Assembly (NCBI GenBank): GCA_905200565.1
Contig: CAJKKX010000118.1
Coordinates: 1 to 7,021 of the forward strand
Direction of reading: 5' to 3'
From: an uncultured Lachnospiraceae bacterium
Lineage (GTDB): Bacteria > Bacillota_A > Clostridia > Lachnospirales > Lachnospiraceae
Length of the DNA stretch: 7,021 nt
The position numbers and the translations under genes are program-made. Positions within the stretch are counted from its first letter, which is position 1. The number at the start of each line of letters is the position of its first letter. Positions 6,301 to 7,021 of this stretch are shown in pieces. Below the pieces are notes generated by a model. That model worked only from the letters and a program-made list of their open reading frames with translations, was not told the DNA's origin and did no database searches.

Positions 6301-7021
6301 CGTCTAACTGCCCCTGTATCGCCGCAAGCTGCTGCTTTAATCCCGCCAGAATTTCCGCCGGCGTGTCCGGGTTCTGCTGTGCCTCCCCGATCTGTTTTTC
6401 CAGCTCTGCTTTCGCATCAAATGCAGAAGCCGCGCTTTCCATGCCTACCGCGGCATTCTCCAGCCCTTCGATACCTTTTTCTATGCCTGCCAGTCCCTCT
6501 TTCGCCGTCTTTAACTGTCCCGGCAGAGCGTCAAGCTTCTTCTCTCCTTCTTCCAGCTCTTTTTCTTTCTGTGCGAGCTCTTTTTCCGATTTTTCCATCT
6601 CGGCAAGCTTACTGTCCACATCCGCGATCTTCTGGTTTAATTCCGCTTCGCTGCTGATTAGCTGGCTCTGCTCGCTTGAAATCTGACTTTCGGCATTTGC
6701 GGTCTGCTCGGCAAGCTGTTTTTCTCCTTCCTCAAGCTGCGCTTTGCCATCCGCCAGTTCCTCCTCGGCATTCTTCATCTCAGCATCGGCAAATTTCCCG
6801 TCCAGTGCATCCTTTACCTTTCTGTTTGCCGCATCGATCTTATCCTGCCGGAGTATGACCTGAACCTCCTCCTCTACCAAACCGGAAGCAGATACCGATG
6901 CAACGCCTTCGATACTTTCCAGTTCCGGAAGCACCTGTTCATTCATATAATCCGTCAGCTCCGCCCCGTCCATATCGCCCGCTTCAAGCGCCGCTACCAT
7001 GACTGGCAGCATATCCGGATT
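3356..7021 (-). CDS. RND-family efflux permease with large coiled-coil insertion (N-terminus beyond window end)
   Basis: RND permeases use the proton gradient to export drugs, lipids or other amphiphiles. The first 100-odd residues, including the first membrane helix, lie outside the window; 1221 residues are visible, numbered here from 7021. Porter-domain signature LPELESIEGVASVSASG (about 31-47) is followed by a long charged, Ala/Gln-rich insertion (75-391) predicted to be coiled coil, after which the domain resumes with MPAGYVTEEGVDYLVR. Membrane helices lie near 536-553, 559-581, 586-612, 633-654, 659-690 and 720-738. The second porter domain spans about 739-1045, then five helices at 1058-1210. 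TM4 carries GIGMLVDNSIVVIEN, where Asp601 keeps the first proton-relay Asp and the second is Asn602. TM10 has VNN where AcrB has Lys940, and RLRPILMTAL in TM11 keeps the Arg. The style resembles SwrC/YerP-like pumps of Firmicutes. It is followed after one base by a TetR gene. Family is certain; the substrate is not known. Confidence 0.93.
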   Translation of the reverse strand, partial: NPDMLPVMVAALEAGDMDGAELTDYMNEQVLPELESIEGVASVSASGLVEEEVQVILRQDKIDAANRKVKDALDGKFADAEMKNAEEELADGKAQLEEGEKQLAEQTANAESQISSEQSQLISSEAELNQKIADVDSKLAEMEKSEKELAQKEKELEEGEKKLDALPGQLKTAKEGLAGIEKGIEGLENAAVGMESAASAFDAKAELEKQIGEAQQNPDTPAEILAGLKQQLAAIQGQLDAVLEPLKAAGVDTSGSYAGIQQKINSKKAEMIAQKTQLETQVAQLQAAVDDIPKQKKTIASGKKQIAAGKKQLKEGKPQLQEAKKQLTDAKNQIASGKTSMAATLAELNQKKISATIEIASQKAQIAAGESQLDAARSEFDGQKDAAYEKADLEGILTGDMIKNMLTAQNFTMPAGYVTEEGVDYLVRVGDKLADTQELENLMLLDLHMDGVEPVYLSDVADVVVTDNRSEVYAKVNGHAGVMFSMQKQSGYSTGEVSDKIQKKFAELEEGSADAHFVVLMDQGIYIDMVVNSVLQNMISGAVLAVLILLLFLKSVRPTVVIACSIPISILAAIVLMYFSGININIISLSGLALGIGMLVDNSIVVIENIYRLRSQGMPVKKAAVEGARQVAGAIAASTLTTVCVFLPIVFTEGITRQLFVDMGLTIAYSLLASLAVALTVVPMMGAGLLKKTAQKGSRVFEGLQNGYAKALGFVLKHRAPTLLGAVAVLLISAVLSVSKGTEFMPEMESTQMSLTLTMPEETATLEEAAKISDEVIERLLKIPDVAEIGAMSQGSGVMGMMGGSHENQISMYLILKEDKELDNQELAAEIVRRTEDLDCALDVETSSMDMSALGGSGISVKIKGRDLDTLKTLAEQAAELVGQVEGTQEVSDGIEEKTQELRMIVDKDQAMEYQLTTAQIYRFLQEKLAEARSTTTLSTESRDYPVMIVNAEDTTLTRADIRKLSIEGKDKDGNAVDVPLDRLVKFEDSEGFSSINREAQTRYVTVTAGVDAGHNIGLVAGEVEKKLGKLEFPKGYSFEMSGENERIQESMTELLKMLGLAVILIYLIMVAQFQSLLSPFIIMFTIPLAFTGGFLGLWLTGRPVSIIAMIGFVMLSGIIVNNGIVLVDYINQLRRGGMEKREAIIESGRTRLRPILMTALTTILGLSTMALGVGMGADMVQPMAIVTVGGLLYGTLLTLLVVPCIYDLVNRKKDITEEEI
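3361..3369 (-). promoter_or_regulatory. Ribosome binding site of the TetR gene inside the end of the RND gene
   Basis: On the minus strand the RND codons for the final Glu residues read AGGAGGAGA, a near-perfect Shine-Dalgarno sequence about 7-9 bases before the TetR ATG at 3354. It overlaps the terminal EEE codons of the pump, so the acidic tail doubles as a ribosome binding site. This fixes the TetR start and supports translational coupling. Confidence 0.75.
5849..6799 (-). other. Coiled-coil insertion within the first porter domain of the RND permease
   Basis: About 317 residues (75-391 of the visible protein) rich in Lys, Glu, Gln and Ala interrupt the porter domain between VEEEVQVILRQDKID and the PAGYV segment, which are close together in ordinary RND pumps. 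Helix-breaking segments NPDTPAE (about 217-223) and GVDTSGSYAG (about 250-259) sit near the middle. This suggests a hairpin of two antiparallel helical arms of roughly 140 residues each. Such a hairpin would project from the outer face of the membrane. Its role is unknown; it might replace or bind an adaptor. Confidence 0.75.
5996..6121 (-). repeat. Six in-register heptad repeats of the type xGKKQLx in the coiled coil
   Basis: The segment encodes six consecutive seven-residue units: SGKKQIA, AGKKQLK, EGKPQLQ, EAKKQLT, DAKNQIA and SGKTSMA. Small residues (Gly or Ala) and Leu/Ile/Met recur at fixed positions, as expected for a tightly packed helical arm. Similar LxxGxxQLxxG heptads are known from other large membrane proteins of Gram-positives such as the YhgE/Pip group. 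The DNA itself has diverged between units, so this is an old protein repeat, not a recent DNA duplication. Confidence 0.7.

Noticed and set aside
4868..6307. Plus-strand open frames of 165 and 198 codons opposite the RND gene
   Set aside because: The opposite strand encodes clear membrane helices and coiled coil. The plus-strand products look like antisense noise (Arg/His-rich and Leu/Arg-rich).
1..7021. tRNA, rRNA, CRISPR arrays, transposase genes or insertion-sequence ends
   Set aside because: No cloverleaf, regularly spaced repeat, transposase motif or terminal inverted repeat with target duplication was seen anywhere, including at the broken lipoprotein gene.

Overview
The window looks like chromosomal DNA of an anaerobic Gram-positive bacterium of the Clostridia, most likely Lachnospiraceae-like. 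The reasons are the strong AGGAGG-type ribosome binding sites, a Gram-positive-style solute-binding lipoprotein start, an RND permease with the long coiled-coil insert seen in clostridial members of that family, and a pair of adenine-deaminase-type amidohydrolases. This placement is an inference from protein style; no rRNA or other marker gene is present. Four of the five genes read on the minus strand, and two of them run off the window ends.

Left block (1-2167, minus strand): a two-gene operon. The promoter-proximal gene (386-2167) encodes a complete 593-residue relative of adenine deaminase in which several family-conserved active-site positions are changed. After a 16-base gap, a second gene (1-369, cut by the window start) begins. 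It encodes the N-terminus of a much more canonical adenine deaminase. Together they suggest salvage or breakdown of adenine or a related amino-purine or amino-pyrimidine, with one normal enzyme and one specialised or altered paralogue.

Middle (2168-2718): an AT-rich divergent control region of 259 bases, with candidate promoters in both directions whose -10 elements overlap, and several inverted repeats. It is followed by the first 74 codons of an NMT1/THI5-like ABC-transporter substrate-binding lipoprotein on the plus strand. That gene stops abruptly after the first conserved block, and no remainder or permease gene follows. It is best read as a broken remnant at a rearrangement junction.

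Right block (2719-7021, minus strand): an efflux operon. An RND-family permease (cut by the window end, 1221 residues visible) carries an insertion of about 300 residues, predicted to be coiled coil, inside its first porter domain. A TetR-family regulator follows after one base and is probably translationally coupled to it. The pump's promoter and any partner genes lie beyond the right edge.

Most of the window is ordinary metabolic and efflux content. The points most worth a second look are the altered active site of the deaminase paralogue, the coiled-coil insertion in the pump, and the truncated transporter gene with its divergent regulatory region.
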